Shown here in pieces: positions 7,861 to 16,431 of a stretch of 64,000 bases of DNA; the first letter of the stretch is position 1; the number at the start of each line of letters is the position of its first letter. A program made the translations under genes and the position numbers. The notes beneath the pieces were generated by a model. That model saw only the letters and a list, made by a program, of their open reading frames with translations. It searched no databases and was not told the origin of the DNA. The DNA comes from 2-02-FULL-62-17 sp046153355. GTDB taxonomy: Bacteria; Pseudomonadota; Gammaproteobacteria; Burkholderiales; SG8-39. The DNA lies in the NCBI GenBank assembly GCA_046153355.1, contig JBJXEY010000388.1, positions 1-64,000 of the forward strand, written 5' to 3'.

Positions 7861-8976
7861 ATGAGTGCCAACGCCACCATGCCATTTCGTGCCGACCATG
7901 TCGGCAGCCTGCTGCGCCCCGCCGTGCTTGCCGAGGCGCGCGCCAAGGCCAAGCGCGGCGAAATTAGCGCCAATGCGCTGAGAGAGGTTCAGGATCGCTG
8001 CATTCGCGAGGCAGTAGCAAAACAGGAGGCTACTGGCATGCAGGCCATCACCGATGGCGAATTCCGCCGCGACTGGTGGCATGTGGATTTTTTATCGGGG
8101 ATGGACGGCGTCGATACCAAGCCCGATCCGGGAGTGGCTGCTTTCCAAGGAATCGCCAACGAAGATATGCCGCCCATCATGTTCGTGGCGAGGAAACTTA
8201 AACGTGGCAAACCGATATTCGTCGAGCACTTCAAGTTCTTGAAGTCGATCGCCAAGCACACACCCAAGATGACCATCCCCGCGCCCGCCATGCTGCATCA
8301 CCGTGGCGGCCGCAATTCGGTGAGCACCGAGGCCTATCCCGACATCGAGGAGCTATGGGTGGACGTGGGCCGCGCCTATGCCGAGGAAATTCGCGAGCTG
8401 CATGCTGCAGGCTGCCAATATCTGCAGATCGACGACACCAGCTATTCGATGCTGTGCGACAGCGGGTTTCAGGAGATGACCCGAAAGCGCGGCGACGATC
8501 CCGCCAAGCTGGTGCACACCTATGCCGCCGCCATCAACCGCGCCATTGCTGATCGGCCAGCGGGTATGGCCATCACCATGCACACCTGCCGCGGCAACTT
8601 CATGAGTTCATGGGTCGCCTCGGGCGGCTACGACTCGGTGGCCGAGGCGGTATTCAATGAAATCAAGGTAGATGGATTTTTCCTTGAGTACGACTCCGAC
8701 CGCGCCGGCGGCTTCGAGCCCTTGAGGTTCATGCCGAAGAACAAGCGCGTCGTCCTGGGCCTGGTGAGCAGCAAACTTCCTCAATTGGAATCCAAGGATG
8801 CGCTTAAACGCCGCATTGACGAAGCCGCTAAGTTCGTACCATTGGAAAACCTATGCCTGTCGCCACAGTGCGGCTTTGCCTCGACGCATCACGGCAACAA
8901 GCTCACCGCCGATGAGCAGTGGGCGAAACTCAAACTCGTGGTCGAGGTAGCACACGAGGTTTGGGGCGACAAGTAA
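7861..8976 (+). CDS. Cobalamin-independent methionine synthase-like methyltransferase (single MetE C-terminal domain)
   Basis: 371 residues starting MSANATMPFRADHVGSLLRP, with a strong AAGGAG RBS. It is a UROD/MetE-type barrel half the length of true MetE, so it represents only the catalytic domain. The zinc-thiolate ligands look intact: His and Cys in TMHTCRGN, Glu in FFLEYDSD and Cys in LSPQCGFAS. Stand-alone proteins of this kind are annotated as methyltetrahydropteroyltriglutamate-homocysteine methyltransferases. In catabolic islands they may instead move methyl or alkyl groups between other thiols. A Bug binding-protein gene follows 44 nt downstream. Confidence 0.85.
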   Translation: MSANATMPFRADHVGSLLRPAVLAEARAKAKRGEISANALREVQDRCIREAVAKQEATGMQAITDGEFRRDWWHVDFLSGMDGVDTKPDPGVAAFQGIANEDMPPIMFVARKLKRGKPIFVEHFKFLKSIAKHTPKMTIPAPAMLHHRGGRNSVSTEAYPDIEELWVDVGRAYAEEIRELHAAGCQYLQIDDTSYSMLCDSGFQEMTRKRGDDPAKLVHTYAAAINRAIADRPAGMAITMHTCRGNFMSSWVASGGYDSVAEAVFNEIKVDGFFLEYDSDRAGGFEPLRFMPKNKRVVLGLVSSKLPQLESKDALKRRIDEAAKFVPLENLCLSPQCGFASTHHGNKLTADEQWAKLKLVVEVAHEVWGDK

Positions 8977-9020
8977 CATCGACTCTAATCAAATTTTTTT
9001 GACTTGCGAAGGAAACACCC

Positions 9021-9986
9021 ATGATCAAATCTGTCATCACCGCAATGTTGGGCGTCGCATTACTCGCGGCGGGAACAACGCCGTCATTGGCGCAAAGCTA
9101 CCCCTCCAAACCCGTTCGGCTGGTAGTGCCGTTTCTCGCCGGCGGCAACACCGACCGCATCACCCGCGCAGTGGCCGACTCCTTCTCCAAAACCTTCAAT
9201 CAGCAGTTCATCGTCGATAACCGTCCCGGCGCGGGCGGTGCGATTGGCGCCGAGGCCGTCGCCAAATCGCCTGCCGATGGCTTGACGCTTTTGGTATGCG
9301 CGGTGGGGTTCGTCATCACGCCGCACCTGCAGAAAGTGGGGTACGACCCCTTTAAGGAGTTCTCGCCTATATCAAATGTGGCTAGCAATTCTTCGGTGTT
9401 GAGCGTGCATTCTTCTGTTCCGGTTAAAAATCTTAAAGATTTTATCGATTACGCCAAAGCCAATCCCGGCAAGATCACCTACGGCTCGGCGGGCAACGGT
9501 TCGTTCTCGCACATCACCACCGAGCTCTTTGCCATGCGCGCGGGACTGAAGCTCACGCATGTGCCCTACAAAGGCGGCCCGCAGGCCACCGCGGATTTGG
9601 TGAGCGGCCAATTGAATTCCTATTTTGGCAACGCGCCCGATGTAGTGCCACATTCGAAAACCGGCCGCGTCTTATTGCTGGCGGTATCCAGCGCCAGGCG
9701 CGACAAAGCGCTACCCGACCTGCCCGCCATCAGCGAAAGTTACGCGGGCTTTGCCGCGGTAGGTTGGAACGCCATGCTTGCACCGACTGGGACGCCGCGC
9801 GATATCGTTGATCGGCTCGCCGCCGAAGTGCAAAAAGCGGTGCGCGATCCCGCCATGATCTCGCGCCTGGAGCAGATGGCGGTGGATGCGGTGGGTTCCA
9901 CGCCGCAGGAGTTGGCCGAAACGCTTAGAACCGATTACAAGGTGTATGGCGAGGTGGTCAAAGCGGCCGGTCTTTCCGGAGGTTGA
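9021..9986 (+). CDS. Bug/TctC-family periplasmic substrate-binding protein 1
   Basis: 321 residues with a Sec signal peptide cleaved around SLA-QSYPSKP (residue 24), then the two-lobed Bug fold. Known Bug proteins bind carboxylates through backbone loops; this family needs TctA/TctB membrane subunits for uptake, and none is here. The first ligand loop reads PFLAGGNTD rather than the usual PxPPGGxxD, suggesting altered ligand contact. Other family landmarks are present: NRPGAGGAIGAE, THVPYKGG and a Lys/Tyr-rich C-terminal helix. It follows the MetE-like gene and lies 1 nt before the lectin-fold gene, so all three are probably co-transcribed. Confidence 0.92.
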   Translation: MIKSVITAMLGVALLAAGTTPSLAQSYPSKPVRLVVPFLAGGNTDRITRAVADSFSKTFNQQFIVDNRPGAGGAIGAEAVAKSPADGLTLLVCAVGFVITPHLQKVGYDPFKEFSPISNVASNSSVLSVHSSVPVKNLKDFIDYAKANPGKITYGSAGNGSFSHITTELFAMRAGLKLTHVPYKGGPQATADLVSGQLNSYFGNAPDVVPHSKTGRVLLLAVSSARRDKALPDLPAISESYAGFAAVGWNAMLAPTGTPRDIVDRLAAEVQKAVRDPAMISRLEQMAVDAVGSTPQELAETLRTDYKVYGEVVKAAGLSGG

Positions 9987-9987
9987 G

Positions 9988-10599
9988 ATGGCAGCTATTT
10001 CGCTTGAAGCAGGCAACGCGATTCAATGCATCAACGTCGCCGCCGAAAACGTGACCTTCGAAGGCCGTCAGGCGCTGCGGCTGTCTGACGCTGCCCCGGC
10101 TAACGCCGGCGACAACGGCCGCCTCGCCATCTTCCCCATCGATAATTTTCGCGATGGCATCATCGAAATCGACATCGCCGGCGAACCCGGTCCGGGTGCC
10201 GCACAGGCCGCGCGCGGTTTCGTCGGCGTGGCGTTTCGCGTCGCGCCCAAGGCCGAATCGTTCGAGTGCTTTTATATCCGTCCGACCAACGGGCGTGCGG
10301 ACGATCAGGTGCGCCGCAATCATTCGACGCAATACATTTCCTATCCCGGTTATCCGTGGGAGTTGCTGCGCGAAAAGTTTCCCAAAAAGTACGAGTGTTA
10401 TGCCGATCTGGAGCCAGCCAAACTCACCTCTATCAAAATCGATGTCCGAGGCGACAAAGCCAAACTTTACGTTCACCGCGCCAGCCAACCCACCTTGATC
10501 GTCAACGACCTCAAGCAGGCCCCGCGCGAGGGTTCGATCGCTCTATGGCTGGGGCCAGGCACCATCGGCCACTTTGTTGATTTGACGGTGAGCGACTAA
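9988..10599 (+). CDS. Hypothetical protein with concanavalin-like (DUF1080/LamG-type) beta-sandwich
   Basis: 203 residues from ATG 9988, one base after the Bug gene stop, with RBS GGAGG at 9977-9982. The sequence is almost entirely beta-strand. It contains a strand pattern typical of jelly-roll domains (GIIEIDIAG, RGFVGVAFRVA, SFECFYIRPTNGR, IKIDVRGDKAKLYV) and ends with GSIALWLGPGTIGHFVDL. That matches the DUF1080 or LamG-like glycan-binding/3-keto-glycoside hydrolase fold. No signal peptide is evident and no catalytic residues can be assigned. Coupling to a binding protein suggests a role with the same ligand. Confidence 0.7.
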   Translation: MAAISLEAGNAIQCINVAAENVTFEGRQALRLSDAAPANAGDNGRLAIFPIDNFRDGIIEIDIAGEPGPGAAQAARGFVGVAFRVAPKAESFECFYIRPTNGRADDQVRRNHSTQYISYPGYPWELLREKFPKKYECYADLEPAKLTSIKIDVRGDKAKLYVHRASQPTLIVNDLKQAPREGSIALWLGPGTIGHFVDLTVSD

Positions 10600-10604
10600 A
10601 GGGT

Positions 10605-11597
10605 TTACTGCGAAGTAGGCGGTGTCTCGCCTGGGCGTATGCCGATCGCCTTGAATATGCGCGCGGCATTCACCTTGTCTTCCTTCAGAAATGCGGCGAA
10701 TTCGCTAGGCGTGTTGCCCACCGGAATCAAAGCTTGCGTCTTCAATAACTCCTTGATGCGCTCGCTGTGCACCGCCTTGCCGAATTCCGCGGCGAGCCGC
10801 TCGACGATGGGCATGGGCGTCTTGGCCGGTGCAAACATCGCGAAGTAACTATTCAACCCCGGATCACTGTTGAAATCGCCCAGACTTGGCGTGCCGGGCA
10901 CGAAGGGTGAACGCTCCTTGCCCGCCACGGCGAGCAGGCGCAATTTGCCCGCATTGACATGCTGCTGCACCAAGCCGATCGCGCTGTAAGTCAAATGCAC
11001 CTGCCCGGCGACAATGGCTGGCAAGGACGGCCCCGCGCCTTTGTAAGGCACCGGTGTGATGTTGACGCCATTGGCGTGATTGATCCACCCCAGCATGATG
11101 CCGGGCACACTGCCTGAGCCCCAGGTGGCGTAATTCAGCGCGCCGGGGTTAGCCCGGGCGAAAACAATCACATCCGCGAAGCTGCCATTGGGCGCCGATG
11201 GATGCGCGACGATCACGCCGCCCGCGCCACGAAACAAATTGGTCACGGGAACAAAACCATTCTCCGCGTCATACGGCAGCTTGGAGAAAAGCAAGGGGTT
11301 GTACACCAGCGACTCGGGCGTGGTGACGCACACCGTATAACCATCGGGCGGCGCCTTTTCGCAGGCTTGAAATCCAATCAAGGTTCCGGCGCCGGGCCGA
11401 TACTCCACCACCACCGGCTGTCCCGTGGATTCGGTCACGCCCTGACCGCTGTTTCGCGAAATGAGATCGGTCAAGCCGCCAGGCGAAGTGGAGACGATGA
11501 TCCGGATCGGTTTGACGGGAAAGGCCTGGCCCATGGCGGGAGACCAAACACCACCTAACAACGCGCCGGTCAGACTAAGCAACAACCCGATTTTCAT
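10605..11597 (-). CDS. Bug/TctC-family periplasmic substrate-binding protein 2
   Basis: 330 residues; signal peptide MKIGLLLSLTGALLGGVWSP ending before MGQAFPVKP. The mature N-terminus QAFPVKPIRI is shared with the next gene upstream, pointing to an old tandem duplication. The first binding loop is STSPGGLTD, without the usual proline pair. NRPG is replaced by YRPGAGTLIG. The tail GETPPTSQ is longer than in the neighbours. It is read in the same direction as protein 3, whose stop lies 5 nt before this start. No enzyme gene shares this strand here. Confidence 0.92.
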   Translation of the reverse strand: MKIGLLLSLTGALLGGVWSPAMGQAFPVKPIRIIVSTSPGGLTDLISRNSGQGVTESTGQPVVVEYRPGAGTLIGFQACEKAPPDGYTVCVTTPESLVYNPLLFSKLPYDAENGFVPVTNLFRGAGGVIVAHPSAPNGSFADVIVFARANPGALNYATWGSGSVPGIMLGWINHANGVNITPVPYKGAGPSLPAIVAGQVHLTYSAIGLVQQHVNAGKLRLLAVAGKERSPFVPGTPSLGDFNSDPGLNSYFAMFAPAKTPMPIVERLAAEFGKAVHSERIKELLKTQALIPVGNTPSEFAAFLKEDKVNAARIFKAIGIRPGETPPTSQ

Positions 11598-11602
11598 CGC
11601 AG

Positions 11603-12586
11603 CTACTCGGGTTTCAAGCCAATGGCATCGGCCAGTTTCTGCCCATTCTCCAGATCATCCCTGACGATTTTTCCCAACTCGGCGGGGGTGCTGGCAAGCA
11701 CGGTGGTAAATTGATCCTCGAATGCCGAGGTCACTTCCTTAGATCTCAAGGCCGCATGCGCACTGGAATTCAAGCGCTCGACCACCGCACCAGGCAAATT
11801 GGCGGGCCCGAACAGCGCAATCCATCCGGGGATACGCCGATAGCCGGGAATGGTTTCCGCGACCGCCGGCACATTGGGCAGCCGCGCGCTGCGCTGCGCC
11901 CCGGTGATACCAAGAATCTTCACTTTGCTCACATTCCCGCCGAGATTGCCATAACTCGGAAAAGCCACATCCACCTCGCCCGCGATGATGGCCACCGCCT
12001 GCGGTCCGGTGCCTTTGTAGGGCACGTGCAGCATGTCCACACCAGCGAGCAGCTTCAAGGCTTCGCCCTGAAAGTGAAACGCCGAACCTATCCCGGAACT
12101 GGCATAGGTGACCTTGCCCGGATATTTTTTCGCGTAATCGAGCAGCTCCTTCACCGAATTCACCGGCATGTTTAGGCGCACCGCGAAGGCCTGGATCGAC
12201 TCGTACATGTTGGTGATCGGCGTGAAATCTTTCACCGGATGGAAGGGCACGTTCTTGGAAAGAATCACGCTGGTGATGAGCGTGCTCGACGCCGGCACCA
12301 AAAGCGTATAGCCATCCGGCGCGGCGCGCGCCACCACATCGGCGCCGATGATGCCGTTGGCGCCGGCGCGATTCTCCAGGATCACCGGCTGGCCAATGTT
12401 CTTTGACATCTCAGTGAGAATCACGCGGGCGAGAACATCCACGCCGCCTGGCGGATAGGGCACCACCACACGTATCGGTTTAACCGGGAACGCTTGCGCG
12501 TAGCAGCCCGAGGACCATACGCCCGCGGACAAAGCGATTGCCGCCGCCAGTGTCGTGCCACGAACCCTGCGATGTATTGTCGCCAT
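11603..12586 (-). CDS. Bug/TctC-family periplasmic substrate-binding protein 3
   Basis: 327 residues from ATG 12586, chosen because AAGGAGGT lies just upstream on the minus strand; an ATG 27 nt earlier has no such site. The signal peptide ends near CYA-QAFPVKP. The first ligand loop reads PYPPGGVDVLAR, one residue shorter than the family PGGxxDxxAR, so the Asp that usually helps position the ligand is shifted. The rest of the fold (NRAGANGIIGAD, LHVPYKGTGPQA) is regular. Likely the first gene of a two-gene unit with protein 2. Confidence 0.92.
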   Translation of the reverse strand: MATIHRRVRGTTLAAAIALSAGVWSSGCYAQAFPVKPIRVVVPYPPGGVDVLARVILTEMSKNIGQPVILENRAGANGIIGADVVARAAPDGYTLLVPASSTLITSVILSKNVPFHPVKDFTPITNMYESIQAFAVRLNMPVNSVKELLDYAKKYPGKVTYASSGIGSAFHFQGEALKLLAGVDMLHVPYKGTGPQAVAIIAGEVDVAFPSYGNLGGNVSKVKILGITGAQRSARLPNVPAVAETIPGYRRIPGWIALFGPANLPGAVVERLNSSAHAALRSKEVTSAFEDQFTTVLASTPAELGKIVRDDLENGQKLADAIGLKPE

Positions 12587-12824
12587 AGTGACCTCCTTTG
12601 TTTTAGATCCCACTCACACCTTCTCACGTTGCTATTGCCTTGCTGCTGAATCTTATATTCGCTGAGCAGTGGCCTGCGGGCAATGTTTTCAAACGGTACC
12701 ACGAAGGCTGGCCACGAGTGCATCGCCTGCCCGGCACAAAATATAGCGCCAAGCGCACACTAAAATGCCCTGGATTTCGCAAGGCCGTCCATTTACCCAG
12801 ATCGAATCAAGTAAGATTGTGACC

Positions 12825-13721
12825 ATGGGAGAAGTTCTAGATCTATTTCAACAAGACCCTGCCCCCGAAAGGCAGGTGCTTCTTGAAAAAACCGCGAATC
12901 GATGTGAAATCATCGTCGGGGATGCGCGCGAAATTCTTCACGGCTTTCCCGATGGAATATTTCAATGCGCCGTCACTTCGCCGCCCTACTGGGGCCTGCG
13001 TGACTATGGAATTCACGGGCAAATTGGCGCGGAAACCAGGGTGGGAGATTACATAACCGATCTAGTACGTGTTTTCCGCGAAGTGCGGCGCGTACTGTCG
13101 AACGACGGCACGCTGTGGCTGAATATTGGTGATAGCTATACATCGGGCGGTAGAACCTGGCGCGACTCCGACGACAAAAACAAAGGGCGTGCCATGGATT
13201 ATCGCCCTCCGACACCGGATGGCCTCAAGCCTAAAGATTTGATCGGCGTTCCATGGAAGCTCGCTTTCGCCCTTCAGGATGACGGTTGGTATCTACGCAC
13301 CGATATCGTGTGGAATAAACCTAATTGCCAGCCCGAAAGCGCCAAGGACAGGCCCACGCGCTCACACGAGTATGTTTTTCTGTTTTCCAAGTCCGAAAAG
13401 TATTACTACGATTGGGAGTCCATTCAGGAACCCGTGCAGGGGCCTGCACAAGGCAGCCGTCAAAAAACAAAAAATCGCCGGACCGTTTGGAACATCAATA
13501 CAGAACCTTATCCGGGCAGCCATTTCGCCGTTTATCCCCGGTCCTTGGCACGGCTCTGCGTACTGGCCGGTTCTCGTCTTGAAAGCCGTGTTTTGGACCC
13601 TTTCTTCGGGTCTGGCACCACCGGTGTCGTCTGCAACGAACTCGGACGTTCGTCCACCGGCATTGAGCTGAGCGAAGAGTATGCGGAGCTGGCACGCGAG
13701 CGCTTGCTAAAGCGGCGTTGA
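12825..13721 (+). CDS. Type II DNA methyltransferase, beta class (N4-cytosine type; SmaI-like system)
   Basis: 298 residues from ATG 12825; an in-frame ATG at 12765 is possible but adds an unrelated leader. The catalytic motif IV is TSPPYW at 51-56. The SAM-binding motif I, DPFFGSGTT, lies near the C-terminus at 258-266, followed by GIELSEEYAELA. Motif IV before motif I defines the beta class. SPPY is typical of N4-cytosine enzymes such as M.PvuII and M.SmaI, although some N6-adenine enzymes share it. Its 3' end overlaps that of the convergent endonuclease by 15 nt. It should protect the recognition site, probably CCCGGG. Confidence 0.9.
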   Translation: MGEVLDLFQQDPAPERQVLLEKTANRCEIIVGDAREILHGFPDGIFQCAVTSPPYWGLRDYGIHGQIGAETRVGDYITDLVRVFREVRRVLSNDGTLWLNIGDSYTSGGRTWRDSDDKNKGRAMDYRPPTPDGLKPKDLIGVPWKLAFALQDDGWYLRTDIVWNKPNCQPESAKDRPTRSHEYVFLFSKSEKYYYDWESIQEPVQGPAQGSRQKTKNRRTVWNINTEPYPGSHFAVYPRSLARLCVLAGSRLESRVLDPFFGSGTTGVVCNELGRSSTGIELSEEYAELARERLLKRR

Positions 13722-14459
13722 CTCGAATTCCCAGGTCGCGTGAACTGTGCAAAGCGATTTGCGCAAATTTCGAATCTGCAATTTTCTCTCTGTCCCACCA
13801 TCGAAATACAGCGCGTATTTCAATGAGCCATCGCGGCCTTCGATATAGGCGTATCCGGGTTTGGGTTTCTGCTTACTGGTCTTTTTTACCTCAAAGCGAC
13901 AGGACTTTGCAGCGAGCAACAGGGAAACTGGAATTTCCACCAGCTCATAACGAAATTGCCTTGGCCCAGGCGCCAAACAACGCAGCGTGAAAACTCGCTT
14001 ATAGCTGCGTAAGTGTTCAAGAAACAAGTCGCGTAATTCGGGCAAGACCCATTTACCCATACCAAGTTCCATCCACTTACTGATGCGAATAATGTCCTCC
14101 TTGATATTCGCGGCGGCTTCAGTTTTCAGACTCACGGGCACTCCCGCGATGGTGATGTCGTGACCTCGATTGGTTCGGCTTTCTACCAGCGTGGCCGCGG
14201 TTCCCGCTAAATTCAAGGCGCGTTCGAAAGCATATTCAAATTTGTCCTTGGTTAGAGGCTGGCGGCTCAGAGCGTGATGGATGCGCAATGCGTCACCCAT
14301 GGCCTCCAGCACCTCATCACCAATCCAATCCGAGTCGGCGTTTCGATGAAATTCGTGCGGCAATTGGAATTGAGACATGGCAGATCTAACCCAATCCTTC
14401 TGCGATGGCGTCAGCAATCGAAGCGCTTTCGCAAGCGCGACCGCATCGTCTTCTGTCAT
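13707..14459 (-). CDS. Type II restriction endonuclease resembling R.SmaI
   Basis: 250 residues. From memory, the R.SmaI protein of Serratia marcescens (247 residues) shares long near-identical stretches in the same order: ESRTN-GHDITI, LKTEAA, SKWMELG, RFLEHL-like FLEHL, VEIP-SLLLAAK, PKPGY and LYFDGG-ERKLQI. The probable catalytic core is Asp101 in GHDITIAG with Lys112 in SLKTE, a PD-(D/E)xK-type arrangement. R.SmaI cuts CCC^GGG to blunt ends; the same specificity is inferred here. The gene converges on a beta-class methyltransferase, as expected of a compact type II system. No controller (C protein) gene is visible nearby. Confidence 0.88.
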   Translation of the reverse strand: MTEDDAVALAKALRLLTPSQKDWVRSAMSQFQLPHEFHRNADSDWIGDEVLEAMGDALRIHHALSRQPLTKDKFEYAFERALNLAGTAATLVESRTNRGHDITIAGVPVSLKTEAAANIKEDIIRISKWMELGMGKWVLPELRDLFLEHLRSYKRVFTLRCLAPGPRQFRYELVEIPVSLLLAAKSCRFEVKKTSKQKPKPGYAYIEGRDGSLKYALYFDGGTERKLQIRNLRKSLCTVHATWEFESTPL

Positions 14460-14466
14460 AGTCCAT

Positions 14467-14483
14467 GTACCCTGAATAGGTAC
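14467..14483. promoter_or_regulatory. Short inverted repeat upstream of the endonuclease gene
   Basis: GTACC (14467-14471) and GGTAC (14479-14483) form an inverted repeat 8 nt upstream of the endonuclease ATG (14457-14459, minus strand). Restriction genes are often controlled by small operators here, but no C-protein gene was found. The match is short and could be chance. Confidence 0.3.
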
Positions 14484-14654
14484 CGAATCTTAAGGGATAT
14501 TGGATTCATGCCTCATGCGATGCGCTACAGGCAATATCGTTGACCACTTCAACGCTTGTTCCGCGTTCACTCCGCCATTACACTTGCCGACTTTCGTGGC
14601 GCAACCGACCTTTTGGACTATGCGCCCGAGGTACACAGAGGTCAGGAGCAATAC

Positions 14655-16307
14655 ATGTCGGCTATTCCGGACAAAGCATCCGCAGAAAAAACACCTGTCC
14701 TCATCGCCGGCGCAGGCCCAGTGGGCCTGGCTCTTGCCGGCGATCTGGGTTGGCGCGGCTTATCCTGCATCGTTATTGAAAAAGGCGACGGTGGCATCGC
14801 GCAGCCGAAAATGGATCTCCTGGGTGTTCGCACCATGGAGTTCTGCCGCCGTTGGGGCATTGTCGATTGGGTGGAGAACGCCGGCTACCAACGCGATCAC
14901 GAGCAGGATTGCGTCTGGGTGAGCGCCTTGTCGGGTGGTTACGAATTCGGCCGCGAATGTTTTCCGCGACCTTGCGATGAAGTGCCGCCGCCGCAAAGCC
15001 CGCAGCATCGCGAGCGCCAGCCGCAAAATTTTTTCGATCCGGTGATCGCGCGCTTCGCCAAATCATTTTCCAATGTGGCGGTGCGCTACCACACCGAGTT
15101 GCTCGAATTCGAGGAGCATGCCGATGGCGTGCGTGCACGCGTCAAAGACCTCAAGTCAGGCGAAATCAGCGTTATTGAATCCGCGTACCTAGCCGGATGC
15201 GATGGCGGCGGCAGCGTGGTGCGCCAACAATTAGGCATTCCCCTACCGCAGAACGCGGTGCTCACCTACACTACCAACGCCGTGTTTCGCTGCAACAATC
15301 TCTGGGAATTGCAGGATAAAGAACCCGGTTATCGCTTCATATTCATCGGCCCCGAAGGCACCTGGGCGACGATTGTCGCGGTCAATGGGCGCGACCAATA
15401 TCGTTTTTCCTATGTTGGCGATGGCAATAAAAAAGCGCTCGATGAAAACGAAATTCGCTCAGCCATCGTGCGCGCAGTGGGACGCGAGTTTGAATTCGAG
15501 ATCCTCTCGCTGCTTCCCTGGATACGCCGCGAATACGTGGCCGACTCCTATGGCACCGAGCGCGTCTTCCTGGTGGGTGACGCGGCGCATTTGAATTCCC
15601 CCACCGGCGCCTTCGGCATGAACACCGGCATGCAGGATGCCGTGGACCTCGGCTGGAAACTGGAGGCCGCGTTGCGCGGCTGGGCCGGACCGAAGTTGCT
15701 TGCTTCTTATGGGATCGAGCGGCGTCCCGTGGCCTTGCGTAACGTCAAGGAAGCCACCGCCAATCTCAAACGCATGATGTCCACGCGTGACAAAAAGCCT
15801 GCGAAGGAGGTGTTCGAGCGCGGTCCGGCTGGAGACGACGCGCGCAAAGCGTTCGGCGCCGAATACACCGAGATGATGCGCCAGGAGTGGTTCACCCTGG
15901 GCATTCATCTGGGCTACTGGTACGAAAATTCTCCGGTGATCGTGCCCGATGGCACGCCGCCCCCACCCGATGAAGTGATGAACTATACGCAGACCGCGCG
16001 CCCTGGCTCGCGCGCGCCGCATGTGTGGCTCGCGCCGGGAAAATCCACTTTGGATTATTTCGGCAAGCGCTTCGTGTTGCTGCGCTTTTCCCGACATGTT
16101 GATGTCGAACCACTGCTTGCCGCAGCGCGTGCGGTGAACATGCCACTTGAATTGGTCGAGATTCGTCACGCGGATGCGCTGCGTGCTTATGGAAGGCTTC
16201 TGGTGCTGGTGCGGCCCGATGGACACGTTGCCTGGCGCGCAGACTCCATTCCGGATAATAGTTATAACATTATCAATATACTACGCGGTGACCCGAGCAT
16301 TTCATAG
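14655..16307 (+). CDS. FAD-dependent aromatic monooxygenase (PheA/TfdB/MhpA superfamily)
   Basis: 550 residues from ATG 14655 (MSAIPDKA), preceded by CAGGAG at 14643-14648. GAGPVG at 19-24 is the FAD ADP-binding loop. The second FAD motif is VFLVGDAAHLNSPTGAFGMN, followed by DAVDLGWKLEAAL. The C-terminal thioredoxin-like domain (KRFVLLRFSRHVD...LVLVRPDGHVAWR) marks the two-domain PheA/TfdB type, which hydroxylates phenols ortho to an existing hydroxyl using NAD(P)H and O2. It stands alone between the restriction system and the GGDEF protein, so substrate clues are lacking. Confidence 0.9.
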   Translation: MSAIPDKASAEKTPVLIAGAGPVGLALAGDLGWRGLSCIVIEKGDGGIAQPKMDLLGVRTMEFCRRWGIVDWVENAGYQRDHEQDCVWVSALSGGYEFGRECFPRPCDEVPPPQSPQHRERQPQNFFDPVIARFAKSFSNVAVRYHTELLEFEEHADGVRARVKDLKSGEISVIESAYLAGCDGGGSVVRQQLGIPLPQNAVLTYTTNAVFRCNNLWELQDKEPGYRFIFIGPEGTWATIVAVNGRDQYRFSYVGDGNKKALDENEIRSAIVRAVGREFEFEILSLLPWIRREYVADSYGTERVFLVGDAAHLNSPTGAFGMNTGMQDAVDLGWKLEAALRGWAGPKLLASYGIERRPVALRNVKEATANLKRMMSTRDKKPAKEVFERGPAGDDARKAFGAEYTEMMRQEWFTLGIHLGYWYENSPVIVPDGTPPPPDEVMNYTQTARPGSRAPHVWLAPGKSTLDYFGKRFVLLRFSRHVDVEPLLAAARAVNMPLELVEIRHADALRAYGRLLVLVRPDGHVAWRADSIPDNSYNIINILRGDPSIS

Positions 16308-16431
16308 TTTAATTTGGGATAGACTTTCGAGAAAGCTACAGTGGCTTTTTCCCCTCGATTTGCGTCACCTTGGCGCGTAAGTTTCGTGCGACTATTTAGT
16401 CTAGCCTGACAGTGAAACCCATGGAGCCAAT

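Noticed and set aside
12765..12824. A longer start for the methyltransferase
   Set aside because: The added 20 residues resemble nothing in N4-cytosine methyltransferases and have no RBS, so ATG 12825 was preferred.
13707..14459. Avoidance of CCCGGG as evidence for the restriction specificity
   Set aside because: The hexamer occurs repeatedly in the window, so no avoidance can be claimed; the specificity rests on protein resemblance only.
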